Translations under genes and position numbers: made by a program
The notes under the pieces: model-generated
The model's database searches: none
What the model was told of the DNA's origin: nothing
Seen by the model: the letters and a program-made list of their open reading frames with translations, nothing else
Shown here: positions 54,191 through 62,968 of the stretch, in pieces
Numbering within the stretch: the first letter of the stretch is position 1
How the letters are laid out: the number at the start of each line of letters is the position of its first letter
From: an uncultured Senegalimassilia sp.
GTDB taxonomy: Bacteria; Actinomycetota; Coriobacteriia; Coriobacteriales; Eggerthellaceae
Length of the DNA: 64,000 bases
Reading direction: 5' to 3'
Assembly: GCF_934630535.1 (NCBI RefSeq)
Contig: NZ_CAKTVU010000002.1
Coordinates: 1 to 64,000 of the forward strand

Positions 54191-54393
54191 GGCCGCCTTC
54201 CCCTTCCCGCTCGGTCGTTTCGGCTCATTGTACGCGCTCGATTCGGCTTTGGCCCTCGGATCGCAAAGTCGGGCCGCGGGTTGCTGAAATGCGGCTGAAA
54301 ATGGGACAGCATGGCGCTCTTGGAACGCCCGGCTTTGGTAAGCTGTTACCAGAGGTTTTCTCCACATACGCATTCGGGAAAGGGGAAAAAGCC

Positions 54394-55845
54394 ATGGCCC
54401 AAGAATCGGTGAACTATCAATGTCCGAACTGCATGGGACCGCTGCGCTACAAGGGCGATAGCGGCTTGCTCGAGTGCGAATTCTGCGAATCGACGTTCAC
54501 GCCGGCCCAGGTCGAGGAGGCGTACGCGGCCAAGCAGCGTGAGGCCGACGAGAAGGCGGAGGCCGCGGCCGCACGTGCCGAAGCCGGCGAGCAATCAAGC
54601 TTCGAGCGCATGGCCGACGAGGCCGCCGGGGCGTCGTCGGTGGTCACCGAGGACGTCATCGACGCTGCCGTGGCGGTGGGCGCCCAGGCCGACAGCTCTA
54701 TCGCGTCGTACCTCTCGCGCGCCAGCTGGAACGATGAGGAGCGCGCGGGTATGCGCACGTACCTGTGCTCATCGTGCGGCGCTCAGCTGACGTCCGACGC
54801 TACCACCGCCATCCAGGAATGCCCGTACTGCGGCAACCAGGCCATGGCGCCCGGCTCGTTCGTGGACACCGCCAAGCCCGACCTGGTCATCCCGTTCAAG
54901 CTGGACAAAGCCGCCGCCGAGCAGACGCTTACCGAGTACTACAAGGGCAAGAAGTTCCTTCCGAAGGAATTCGCCGCACAAAACCGCATCGCCCATGTGC
55001 AGGGCGTGTACGTGCCGTTCTGGCTTTACGACGGATCGGCCAGCGGCGAGGGCACCTTCGAGGCGCGCAATATACGCACCTGGCGCGAGGGCAAGTACGA
55101 GGTCACGGAAACCCACGTGTACAACGCGTGGCGCCAGGGCTCGTCGGAGTTCACGCGCATCCCCGCCGACGGTTCGGCGAAGATGCCCGACGAGCACATG
55201 GACGCCATCGAGCCGTTCGACTACGACGAGCTGACCCCGTTCTCGGTGGCTTACCTGCCCGGCTTCTCCGCCGAGCGCTACGACCAGGATTCCGACGCGT
55301 GCTGCCATCGCGCGGTGCGCCGCATGGAGAACACGCTGGCCGACCAGCTGCGCGACACCGTCACCGGCTACGACCAGGTCGACCCGGCAGACGTGGACGC
55401 CGAGGTGTCGTTCTCCGAGATCAAGCAGGCGCTGCTGCCGGTGTGGATGCTGCACACGCGCTGGAAGGACAAGGACTTCCTGTTCGCCATGAACGGCCAG
55501 ACGGGGCGCTTGGTGGGCGATCTGCCGGTATCGCCGCTGAAGGTGGTGCTGTGGTTCCTGGGCATCTTCCTGGTGGTCGGCGCCGTCATGCTGGGTGTGG
55601 ACTTCGGTTTCATCCAGTTCGACGACACCGTCACCCGCGTGGGCGTCGACGCGGGCGTGCCGCTGGTCGTGGCAGCAGGCACATGCATCTACTTCTATTC
55701 GCAGATGAAAACGGCGGTGGAGCAGCGCAGCGCGCATGCGTACGTGGTCAACGGCAGTTTCGACTTAACGGGCAGCGACGACACGTTCGTCACCTCGTAC
55801 CAGACGCGCACGCTTGTGGAAACGGATGACGACGACAAGCGGTAA
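54394..55845 (+). CDS. Zinc-ribbon membrane protein (TFIIB-type zinc finger)
   Basis: This is a 483-residue protein. An N-terminal zinc ribbon is YQCPNCMGPLRY with ECEFCESTF. After an Ala/Glu-rich coil there is a second, YLCSSCGAQLT with ECPYCGNQA, near residue 130. The central domain (about 165-370) has YVPFWLYDGSASGEGTFEAR and SEIKQALLPVWMLHTRWKDK. Two membrane segments near residues 385-440 (VVLWFLGIFLVVGAVMLGVD, VPLVVAAGTCIYFYS) precede a short tail. It is divergent from the sensor gene, and TGGTAA/TTACCA in the shared upstream region may be an operator. Its neighbour is an SPFH protein, a common pairing. Confidence 0.85.
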   Translation: MAQESVNYQCPNCMGPLRYKGDSGLLECEFCESTFTPAQVEEAYAAKQREADEKAEAAAARAEAGEQSSFERMADEAAGASSVVTEDVIDAAVAVGAQADSSIASYLSRASWNDEERAGMRTYLCSSCGAQLTSDATTAIQECPYCGNQAMAPGSFVDTAKPDLVIPFKLDKAAAEQTLTEYYKGKKFLPKEFAAQNRIAHVQGVYVPFWLYDGSASGEGTFEARNIRTWREGKYEVTETHVYNAWRQGSSEFTRIPADGSAKMPDEHMDAIEPFDYDELTPFSVAYLPGFSAERYDQDSDACCHRAVRRMENTLADQLRDTVTGYDQVDPADVDAEVSFSEIKQALLPVWMLHTRWKDKDFLFAMNGQTGRLVGDLPVSPLKVVLWFLGIFLVVGAVMLGVDFGFIQFDDTVTRVGVDAGVPLVVAAGTCIYFYSQMKTAVEQRSAHAYVVNGSFDLTGSDDTFVTSYQTRTLVETDDDDKR

Positions 55846-55989
55846 CCGATTTTCACCGGTTGCGAACGGCGCCGATCGTCGCTTCCGTAACGGAACGGCC
55901 GGCGCCGCAGGCGATCGGGTATAACCAAGCTTAATCGAACAGGTTTTGGGATAACGAACGAACAGGCAGCATCGGAGAAGGAGGACATC

Positions 55990-57363
55990 ATGGGTTTGAT
56001 CAAAGCGGGTATCGGAGCTGCAGGCGGCGTGCTGGCCGACTCTTGGCGCGAGTACTTCTACTGCGATTCGCTTGAGGCCGACGTGCTGTGCGCGAAGGGC
56101 CAGAAGCGCATCTCGGACAAGGGCCGCAGCTCGAATACCAAGGGCGAGAGCAACATCATCTCAGACGGCTCGATCATCGCGGTGAACGAGGGCCAGTTCA
56201 TGATCATCGTCGAGCAGGGCGCCATCGTGGACGCTTGCGGCGAGGCGGGCGAGTTCGTGTTCGATAAGTCCACCGAGCCCAGCCTGTTCTTCGGCGAGTC
56301 CGGCACGCTGGGCGATCGCATCAAGAAGTCCTTCGAGCGCGTGGGCGCGCGTTTCTCCTTCGGCGGCGACACGGGCAAGGACCAGCGCGTGTACTTCTTC
56401 AACGCGAAGGAGATCGTGGGCAACAAGTACGGCACGGCCCAGCCGGTGCCGTTCCGCGTGGTGGACGCCAACATCGGCCTTGACGTGGACATCTCCGTGC
56501 GCTGCAACGGCGAGTACTCCTACAAGATCGTCGACCCGCTCATGTTCTACAAGAACGTCTGCGGCAACGTGGAGGAGCCCTACACGCGCGACAAGATCGA
56601 CTCGCAGCTGAAAAGCGAGCTTTTGACCGCGCTGCAGCCGGCGTTCGCGAAGATCAGCGCCATGGGCGTGCGTTACTCGGCCGTGCCGGCGCACACCACC
56701 GAGCTTGCCGACGCGTTGAACGAGGTGCTGTCGGAGAAGTGGGGTCAGCTGCGCGGTCTGCAGGTGGCAAGCTTCGGCGTGAACGCCATTGCGGCGTCCG
56801 AAGAGGACGAGCAGATGATCAAGGACCTGCAGAAGGCCGCGGTCATGCGCGACCCGAACATGGCGGCTGCCAACCTGGCGGCTTCGCAGGCCGACGCTAT
56901 GCGCACGGCGGCCGCGAACGAGAACGGCGCCATGATGGGCTTCATGGGCATGGGCATGGCCAACGCGGTTGGCGGCATGAACCCGCAGGGCCTGTACGGC
57001 CAGGGCGGCAGCGCCCCGCAAAGCCAGTATCCCGTGGCGGCGGGCGGCGGCTTCGCGGCTCCTACCCCCGAGCCCGCTCCCGCGGCTGCGCCGGCGGCGG
57101 CACCTGCTGCAGGTGGCGATGCGTGGACGTGCTCCTGCGGCGCCTCCAACACCGGCAAGTTCTGCAGCAACTGCGGCAGCCCCAAGCCCGAGCCGCCCGC
57201 GGCAGCCGGTGAGTGGACCTGCTCGTGCGGTGCGAAGAACACCGGCAAGTTCTGCAGCAACTGCGGCAGCCCCAAGCCCGCAGGCGACGGCGGCTGGGAT
57301 TGCCAGTGCGGCCAGCACAACACCGGCGCGTTCTGCAGCAACTGCGGAACGAAGCGCCCGTAA
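55990..57363 (+). CDS. SPFH-domain protein with three C-terminal zinc ribbons
   Basis: This is a 457-residue protein of the YdjI/virion-core-like SPFH group. The N-terminus DSWREYFYCDSLEADVLCAK is diagnostic. The SPFH domain (about 55-290) contains QFMIIVEQGAIVDACGEAGE and DISVRCNGEYSYKIVDPL. A Met/Gly-rich stretch is followed by three ribbons of the form WTCSCGASNTGKFCSNCGSP, with spacing of about 38 residues. Such proteins form membrane-associated scaffolds that may sense envelope stress. The ribosome site is GAAGGAGGACATC. Its promoter should lie in the 144-base gap after the zinc-ribbon gene. Confidence 0.87.
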   Translation: MGLIKAGIGAAGGVLADSWREYFYCDSLEADVLCAKGQKRISDKGRSSNTKGESNIISDGSIIAVNEGQFMIIVEQGAIVDACGEAGEFVFDKSTEPSLFFGESGTLGDRIKKSFERVGARFSFGGDTGKDQRVYFFNAKEIVGNKYGTAQPVPFRVVDANIGLDVDISVRCNGEYSYKIVDPLMFYKNVCGNVEEPYTRDKIDSQLKSELLTALQPAFAKISAMGVRYSAVPAHTTELADALNEVLSEKWGQLRGLQVASFGVNAIAASEEDEQMIKDLQKAAVMRDPNMAAANLAASQADAMRTAAANENGAMMGFMGMGMANAVGGMNPQGLYGQGGSAPQSQYPVAAGGGFAAPTPEPAPAAAPAAAPAAGGDAWTCSCGASNTGKFCSNCGSPKPEPPAAAGEWTCSCGAKNTGKFCSNCGSPKPAGDGGWDCQCGQHNTGAFCSNCGTKRP

Positions 57364-57391
57364 GGCGGCTAGCGCGAGACGCGCGAAGCGG

Positions 57392-57482
57392 GGCATCGGT
57401 CCCGACCCGCGCGGCCAAGCGCGATACGCAAACTTGATGGCGGCGCCCGTATATCATGCGGGCGCCGCTTTTTGCGGGTAGG
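57392..57482 (+). repeat. About 90-bp terminator repeat, left copy
   Basis: This matches 61615-61707; the last 57 bases are identical. It contains the hairpin GCGGCGCCCG/CGGGCGCCGC with TTTTT (57439-57473) and acts as terminator for the SPFH gene. The two copies bracket the redox cassette. Confidence 0.88.
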
Positions 57483-57490
57483 CTCCCTTC

Positions 57491-57541
57491 ACCAACGATG
57501 CGCCGTTCGTGGCGCTTGAACCGTTGCCGGGGCATGCTTAG
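57491..57541 (+). pseudogene. Remnant of an aldose-epimerase gene 3' part
   Basis: Seventeen codons read NDAPFVALEPLPGHA and then stop. The intact epimerase gene at 61741 encodes NDAPFVALEPWSGH at its matching position (about 62620), and the DNA agrees over about 40 bases. The remnant follows the left copy of the terminator repeat, where the full gene follows the right copy. Everything before and after the fragment is missing. Confidence 0.75.
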
Positions 57542-57552
57542 AGCCCAATCGG

Positions 57553-58695
57553 CTACTTCGCAACGCCTAGCTTAGGGAGGGTTGCGAGCATGACGGTGCC
57601 GCGGTTGGAGCTGTTCTCGATTTCGATCGTGCCACCATGAAGCGTCGCGATTTCCCATACCAGCGACAGACCTAACCCTACGCCCCCATATTCCCTGCTG
57701 CGAGACTTGTCGATGCGGAAAAACGGCTGGAATACGCTGTCTCGGTGCTGTTCGGGGATTCCGAAACCCTCGTCTTTGGTGCGGATGAGAACGCGATCGT
57801 CTTCCTCGTCGATGGTCACGTCGATCGTCGAGGCGGGACGGCTGTAGCGAATCGCGTTCTCCGCAAGGTTGAACACCATCCGATACATCAATGGGTCACT
57901 GCCGATTACCAGACTGTTTCCGTGACAGGCGAGGGCGATGCCCTTTTGGTCGGCGAGCGGGGCGAGGTCTGCTAGCACCTCCTCGATCAGGGCCGCGAGC
58001 TCGATTTCGTCGTTGCAGGGGATGGTGCGCAGCTCGCTCATTTCGAGCAATGTGCTCGTCATGTTCGACATTCTCTCGGTTTGCTCGCGCAGCAGCTTAA
58101 GGAGGTCGTTGGTCGCGGGCGGTACGTCAGGGTGCTCTATTGCGAATAGCTCCATTTGGGCCTGCATGAGCGCCAGCGGTGTGCGCAACTCGTGCGCGGC
58201 GTTGCCGGAAAACTGGCGTTGCGCGGCGAAACCCGCATCAAGGCGATTTATCATGCCGTTGAACGATTCGCTGAACATTTTGAATTCCGGAAGCACGTCT
58301 TCGCTGATTTTCGAATCGGCGAGATTCCCCGGTTGCACGTGTTCGATTTGCGCGGCGAAAGCCCGTAGGGGTCTGAGTGCGCGGCCGCTTGCAAAATATG
58401 CGAGCACGCCTCCGATAAGCGTTACCGCAGCGGTAATGCACCAGCTTGTAGCGCCGAACGACTTTTGCGCGTCGCTCACCACGATCGTCAGTTCATTGCC
58501 GATGCCCTCGCTTCCTGGATCGAATGACTTGGGAACATCCTCGTTCACGTTGCTATAAGCCGATACCTCGCTGCCGATCTCATCCATATATTGCATTCCG
58601 GAATAGCCGACAAGTAAGTTCATCGATAGGCAGGCCGCGCAGACGAGGGCGGCCGTCATCAACGTGATGCGCCATTGCAGTGAAAGGTCCTTCAT
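57553..58695 (-). CDS. OmpR-type sensor histidine kinase
   Basis: This is a 380-residue kinase with two membrane segments (LMTAALVCAACLSMNLLVGY and CITAAVTLIGGVLAYFASGR), a short extracytoplasmic loop of about 60 residues, a HAMP-like segment, the HisKA helix FSGNAAHELRTPLALMQAQM with the phospho-histidine, and the ATPase domain with NLAENAIRYSRP, TKDEGFGIPEQHRDSVF and GGVGLGLSLVWEIATLHGG. The ATG at 58695 overlaps the regulator stop by four bases. Confidence 0.93.
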   Translation of the reverse strand: MKDLSLQWRITLMTAALVCAACLSMNLLVGYSGMQYMDEIGSEVSAYSNVNEDVPKSFDPGSEGIGNELTIVVSDAQKSFGATSWCITAAVTLIGGVLAYFASGRALRPLRAFAAQIEHVQPGNLADSKISEDVLPEFKMFSESFNGMINRLDAGFAAQRQFSGNAAHELRTPLALMQAQMELFAIEHPDVPPATNDLLKLLREQTERMSNMTSTLLEMSELRTIPCNDEIELAALIEEVLADLAPLADQKGIALACHGNSLVIGSDPLMYRMVFNLAENAIRYSRPASTIDVTIDEEDDRVLIRTKDEGFGIPEQHRDSVFQPFFRIDKSRSREYGGVGLGLSLVWEIATLHGGTIEIENSSNRGTVMLATLPKLGVAK

Positions 58696-59366
58696 TCGCG
58701 TTCCTCCATCACGTAGCCTTGCCCTATGCGGTTGCTGATAGGATCGTGCCCGAGCCCTTCGCGCAGCTTCTTCCTGAGCGCCGACATATGGACCCTGGCT
58801 GAATTGCTGAAGCTGTTCGCGTTGCAGTCCCACACGTGCTCGAGGAGCTCCTCCTGGCTAACCGGTCGCCCTTGGTTGAGCATCAGGTACTCCAATATGC
58901 CCGTTTCCTTTCGAGTCAGGGAAAGGGATCGATTGTTTGCGCAAGCCTTACGAGAGCTTGTGTCAAAAGAAAGGGTTCCGCAGGTCAGCACAGTGTTGTC
59001 TTGAACAAATCGCCTGCGGGTCAGGCTTCGTATCCTGGCCGCGAGCTCTTCTAGGTGAAACGGTTTTGTCAGGTAATCGTTGGCCCCGGCGTCCAAGCCG
59101 CCTACCTTATCAGCGATGTCGCATCGCGCCGACAAGATCAGCACCTTCGTGTCGTGGTCGGTTTCCCGAAGCATTTCAAGCACTGTCATGCCATCCGCTT
59201 CGGGAAGGTTCAGGTCGAGCACGACCAGGTCGAAGGTTTCGATGGCGAGCAGGTCTATGGCCGTTTGCCCATCATGGCAGCAATCGACGCTATAGGCAAG
59301 ATGGCGAAGGCTGCGGGCGATCGCGTCGCACAGCGCCTTTTCGTCCTCGACAACCAAAATACGCAT
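58692..59366 (-). CDS. OmpR/PhoB-type response regulator
   Basis: This is a 224-residue regulator. The receiver domain has MRILVVEDEKALCDAIARS, the phospho-acceptor in LVVLDLNLPEADG and the lysine in NDYLTKPFHLEEL. The winged-helix DNA-binding domain has LTRKETGILEYLMLNQG and SARVHMSALRKKL. The ATG at 59366 follows GGAGGCCCGAT; an upstream ATG has no ribosome site. It is divergent from the CXXC-ferredoxin-TlpA operon and 90 bases away, so it probably controls it. Confidence 0.93.
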   Translation of the reverse strand: MRILVVEDEKALCDAIARSLRHLAYSVDCCHDGQTAIDLLAIETFDLVVLDLNLPEADGMTVLEMLRETDHDTKVLILSARCDIADKVGGLDAGANDYLTKPFHLEELAARIRSLTRRRFVQDNTVLTCGTLSFDTSSRKACANNRSLSLTRKETGILEYLMLNQGRPVSQEELLEHVWDCNANSFSNSARVHMSALRKKLREGLGHDPISNRIGQGYVMEERE

Positions 59367-59456
59367 ATCGGGCCTCCGGCTCATACGTGTTGTTCCTTAA
59401 CGCGGATTTTATAGCAGACATGATTACATATGCCCAAGAACGAAAGGAGCGTCAGA

Positions 59457-59603
59457 TTGTTCAAAACAAGGAAGGCGGTATTCCAGGCGATCTTGCTGAT
59501 CGTCGGGGCGGCCATGGTGGGCGTCGGCGCCCTTCGGGGTGAGGTCGACATCGTGCTCAGCAAGGCTATCAGGCTGTGTTTGGAGTGTGTTGGGATTGGG
59601 TAG
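59457..59603 (+). CDS. CD1871A-family CXXC miniprotein
   Basis: This is a 48-residue protein starting at TTG behind AAAGGAGCGTCAGA. It reads FKTRKAVFQAILLIVGAAMV, then GVGALRGEVDIVLSKAIRLC, and ends LECVGIG. It has one membrane segment and a C-terminal C-x2-C pair. The family almost always sits beside a 4Fe-4S NapH-like protein and a TlpA-like thioredoxin, as here, so a role in membrane thiol or electron transfer is likely. The frame of the next gene overlaps its end. Confidence 0.85.
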   Translation: MFKTRKAVFQAILLIVGAAMVGVGALRGEVDIVLSKAIRLCLECVGIG

Positions 59604-60537
59604 GGGAAACTTCCATGCGTCGTGGCTTTTAAGCCGTTTCCGCGGGTTTATCCAGGCGGGTGCCGCATTGCTTTCGAATATCCACCTGCCGAACCTTATC
59701 AAGGGCGGCATTCACCAGGGCGATTCGAAAGCGGTGTGCGTGCCGGGTTTGAACTGCTATTCCTGTCCAGCCGCTGCTGGTGCTTGCCCTATCGGCGCCT
59801 TTCAAGCGGTGGTCGGATCGTCGAAGTTCAGCTTCTCGTATTACGTGACCGGGTTTTTGATTTTGACGGGCGTGCTGCTGGGACGTTTCGTGTGCGGATT
59901 CTTGTGCCCGTTCGGCTGGCTGCAGGAATTGCTGCACAAGATTCCGGGTAAAAAGCTGTCCACGGGCAAGCTCAAACCGTTGAGGTTCGTGAAGTACGCG
60001 GTGCTGGCGTTGACGGTGGTGCTTCTGCCTGCGGTGCTGGTGAACGATGTCGGCATGGGCGATCCGCTGTTTTGCAAGTACATTTGCCCCCAAGGCGTTC
60101 TCGAGGGTGCGATCCCTCTCTCCCTCGTTGACAGCGGCATCCGGTCGGCGTTGGGGGCGCTGTTCACGTGGAAGCTCGTGGTTTTGATCGCGGTGGTCGT
60201 GCTGAGCGTGCTGTTCTATCGACCGTTTTGCAAATGGGTTTGCCCTCTCGGCGCGTTCTACGCCCTGATGAACAAGGTCTCTTTGCTGGGGATGAAGGTC
60301 GATCGGGGCAAATGCATATCCTGCGGCACGTGCGCGCGGACCTGCAAGATGGACGTTGACGTGACGGCTTCACCAGACCACGCCGAATGCATTCGCTGCG
60401 GGATGTGCGTGAACGCCTGCCCTGCTGACGCCATCAGCTATCGCTTCGGCATGTGCGTGTCGTGCGGCCATCGCGTCGCGGATGAGGATAGGATTCGAGT
60501 GACGGATATCGATCGAAAAACGGAGGAATCGAAATGA
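59587..60537 (+). CDS. NapH-like 4Fe-4S membrane protein, start uncertain
   Basis: This is about 316 residues. CVPGLNCYSCPAAAGACPIG near residue 50, CGFLCPFGWLQEL and CKWVCPLGAFYAL are the cysteine motifs of NapH/polyferredoxin-type electron-transfer proteins, and two C-terminal ferredoxin motifs follow (CISCGTCARTC, CIRCGMCVNAC). About four membrane segments separate them. The in-frame starts are GTG 59587, TTG 59590 or TTG 59596, none with a good ribosome site. A well-placed ATG at 59614 (after GGGGAAACTTCC) is in another frame and stops after MRRGF; one extra T in the TTTT run would join it to this frame. Confidence 0.82.
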   Translation: MLGLGRGNFHASWLLSRFRGFIQAGAALLSNIHLPNLIKGGIHQGDSKAVCVPGLNCYSCPAAAGACPIGAFQAVVGSSKFSFSYYVTGFLILTGVLLGRFVCGFLCPFGWLQELLHKIPGKKLSTGKLKPLRFVKYAVLALTVVLLPAVLVNDVGMGDPLFCKYICPQGVLEGAIPLSLVDSGIRSALGALFTWKLVVLIAVVVLSVLFYRPFCKWVCPLGAFYALMNKVSLLGMKVDRGKCISCGTCARTCKMDVDVTASPDHAECIRCGMCVNACPADAISYRFGMCVSCGHRVADEDRIRVTDIDRKTEESK

Positions 60538-61517
60538 GGAAGATCAAGAAGATGAATGCGAAGCTGTTGAAAATCTCGGTGGTGCTGGCCGCATCCCTGC
60601 TGGCAATCGGTCTTGCCGCGTGCTCTGCCGGCGCCGGCGGCGACGAAAGCCCGGCAGGCGCATCCGATGCCGCCGCGTTGATCGAGACACAGCCGAGCAG
60701 TGCCGACGAGGCGGCGAAGCTGTACGAGCAGCTTATGCAGAAGGAAAACGAAGTGCTTTCGGCGGATTCGCAGCTTTGGGAGAAGCTGTTCCTTTCGGCC
60801 AGCAAGGAAAGCCCGATGATCGAGGATGGCAGCAACTATGGAGACTTCCTTCTAGCTACGCTTGAAGGCGCCAAGGATAAGTTCACGGCGCAGGAGCTGG
60901 AAACGCTGAAAACCGGAGCGGAGCAGATCAAGCGGATCGAGGACAAGCTGACGGCTCTTGAGCAAGAATTCCCCGGATGCGGCAGCACGCCGGGCCAGGG
61001 CGAGAGCGTCGACGCCCAAAGCGCGGGCATGACGGCAAAAGCCGAAGGGTCGGAGAAGTTCCCGAGCTTCAACGGGAAGGACCTTGACGGTAACGACGTG
61101 AGCAGCGATGAGCTGTTCTCGAACAACACCGTTACGGTTGTCAACTTCTGGTTCACTACCTGCAAGCCGTGCGTGGGCGAGCTTGGGGAATTGGAGGCGC
61201 TTAACCAGAAGCTTGCCGACAAGGGCGGCGCGGTCGTAGGCGTCAATTCCTTTACCCTTGACGGCGACAAAGCTGCGATTTCCGAGGCGAAGAGCATCTT
61301 GGAGAAAAAGGGCGTGTCCTATAAGAACATCTGGTTCGGCTCGGATAGCGAAGCAGGCAAGTTCACCTCCAAGCTGTACTCGTATCCGACCACCTACGTG
61401 GTCGACAGCAACGGCAACATCGTGGGGCAGCCCATCGTCGGCGCGATCACGTCGGGCGACCAAGCGAAGAAGCTCGACGCGCTGATCGACGAAGCGATTG
61501 CGAACAGCGGACGATAA
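60534..61517 (+). CDS. TlpA-like thioredoxin lipoprotein
   Basis: This is a 327-residue lipoprotein. The signal peptide ISVVLAASLLAIGLAAC ends in the lipobox. Residues about 35-150 are a helical domain with a Gln/Glu-rich pattern. The C-terminal thioredoxin fold contains the active site FTTCKPCVGELGELEALNQK near residue 210 (CKPC) and the cis-proline region SYPTTYVVDSNGNIVG. It probably reduces or transfers disulfides outside the membrane, fed by the membrane ferredoxin. Its ATG overlaps the previous stop by four bases. Confidence 0.9.
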   Translation: MRKIKKMNAKLLKISVVLAASLLAIGLAACSAGAGGDESPAGASDAAALIETQPSSADEAAKLYEQLMQKENEVLSADSQLWEKLFLSASKESPMIEDGSNYGDFLLATLEGAKDKFTAQELETLKTGAEQIKRIEDKLTALEQEFPGCGSTPGQGESVDAQSAGMTAKAEGSEKFPSFNGKDLDGNDVSSDELFSNNTVTVVNFWFTTCKPCVGELGELEALNQKLADKGGAVVGVNSFTLDGDKAAISEAKSILEKKGVSYKNIWFGSDSEAGKFTSKLYSYPTTYVVDSNGNIVGQPIVGAITSGDQAKKLDALIDEAIANSGR

Positions 61518-61614
61518 AGCGGGGCGGTTACGCTGTGCTCGGCAAGGGTTTGCGGCATGCGGGCAACGCGGGACTTCGGGCTCGATAGCTTTCCATGCGG
61601 CACCGAGGGAGCAA

Positions 61615-61707
61615 GGCATCGGCCCTGACCCGCATAACGAAGCGCGCTATGCGCAAACTTGATGGCGGCGCCCGTATATCATGCGGGCGCCGCTTTTTGC
61701 GGGTAGG
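61615..61707 (+). repeat. About 90-bp terminator repeat, right copy
   Basis: This is the second copy of 57392-57482, with the hairpin at 61664-61693 and a T-run at 61694-61698. It ends the redox operon and is followed directly by the intact epimerase gene. The bases 61518-61614 have no gene. Confidence 0.88.
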
Positions 61708-61740
61708 ATAGCAATCGATATCGAAAGAAAGGACCCTGCC

Positions 61741-62766
61741 ATGCCCGAACCCGTTTCCCTTTGCCATGGGCGCTTGAGCGCCGCCGTCGATCCTATGGGA
61801 GCACAGCTGCTCAGCCTGCAGTTGGATGGCTGCGAGTATCTATGGCAGGGCGATCCGCGGTTTTGGGCCAGGCGGGCGCCGGTTTTGTTCCCCATTGTGG
61901 GTTCGTTGCGCGATGGGCGTGCGGAATCGGCGCAGGGCCCGTGCGTGATGGGGCGCCACGGCATCGCGCGCAACTACGAGCATGCGGTGGTCGACCGCGC
62001 CGCCGATGGGTCGTCGGTCACCTTCGAGCTGCGCGATTCGGCCGAGACGCGCGCCGCGTATCCGTACGGCTTCAAGCTGAACATGACCTACGCCATCACG
62101 GGCGAGGCCACACTTTCCCAAACGTTTCGCGTGACGAACACCGGCGATGCGACGCTGCCGTTTTGCGTGGGCGGGCATCCGGCGTTCAACGTGCCCGTGG
62201 GGGCATCGTCGCAGGTTGTAGGCGATGGCAAGGGTGAAGCGAGTGGGGAATCGGGCGCCGTTGCGGGCGCTGCCGAAGGCGAGGCGGCCAACGAGACGTG
62301 CGCGGAATCGGACGCTGCTCGCACGCCGCTGCCCGCTGCGGCCGACGAGGCCTTCGAGGATTACGTGCTCAAGTTCGCCCGCCCTTGGAGCTGCACGCTG
62401 CCGGTGATCGGCGAAGATGGCCTTATGAGCTGGGATAACGCATTCGAATGCCCGCAGGGATCGGACACCGTGGCGCTGACGCACGGGTCGTTCGCCCACG
62501 ATGCGCTGATGTTCACGGACGTTCCCGGCAACGTGCTCACGCTGCTGGGCACGAAAAGCGGGCATGGCGTGCGCGTCGAGTTCTCGGGTTTTCCCTATAT
62601 CGGCGTATGGTCCGCGGCCAACGACGCGCCGTTCGTGGCGCTCGAGCCGTGGTCGGGGCACACCACCGCCCACGACGAGGATGACGTGTTCGAGCACAAA
62701 GCCGGCATGACGCTGCTGGCCCCAGGCGAAACCAACGAGCGCACGTTCCACCTCACGCTGTTCTAG
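61741..62766 (+). CDS. Aldose 1-epimerase family protein
   Basis: This is a 341-residue galactose-mutarotase-like protein. The N-terminus SAAVDPMGAQLLSLQLDGCE and LWQGDPRFWARRAPVLFPIV are typical of the YihR/LacX-type branch. The catalytic histidine is in MGRHGIARN and FCVGGHPAFNVPVG, and the acidic residue in FVALEPWSGHTT. An Ala/Glu/Gly-rich insert of about 45 residues (about 160-205) interrupts the fold. The ATG follows AAAGGACCCTGCC. It interconverts sugar anomers; the substrate is not specified by the sequence. Confidence 0.9.
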   Translation: MPEPVSLCHGRLSAAVDPMGAQLLSLQLDGCEYLWQGDPRFWARRAPVLFPIVGSLRDGRAESAQGPCVMGRHGIARNYEHAVVDRAADGSSVTFELRDSAETRAAYPYGFKLNMTYAITGEATLSQTFRVTNTGDATLPFCVGGHPAFNVPVGASSQVVGDGKGEASGESGAVAGAAEGEAANETCAESDAARTPLPAAADEAFEDYVLKFARPWSCTLPVIGEDGLMSWDNAFECPQGSDTVALTHGSFAHDALMFTDVPGNVLTLLGTKSGHGVRVEFSGFPYIGVWSAANDAPFVALEPWSGHTTAHDEDDVFEHKAGMTLLAPGETNERTFHLTLF

Positions 62767-62801
62767 CTGACCCCCGCTTCAAGGTTCAATCGGCTGCTTT
62801 T

Positions 62802-62840
62802 ATAAGATGCTTATGAGTATGATACTCATAAGCATCTTAT
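62802..62840. repeat. 39-bp AT-rich perfect palindrome
   Basis: ATAAGATGCTTATGAGTAT, one G, then ATACTCATAAGCATCTTAT form 19-base perfect arms. The composition is far more AT-rich than its surroundings. No T-run follows. It lies between the epimerase stop and the next start, so it may be an operator for the secreted protein or a termination stem. Confidence 0.85.
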
Positions 62841-62968
62841 GCACAAGGAAGTGATTGGGTGCAAAACCGCAGGTGGGCGAGGGGATTCGCATATGCGAAC
62901 CTAGGCAATGGGAAAAACGTGGCGCAATGTGTCTCCATGGAAACCGGCTTTTGACCAAGGAGGCAGCC

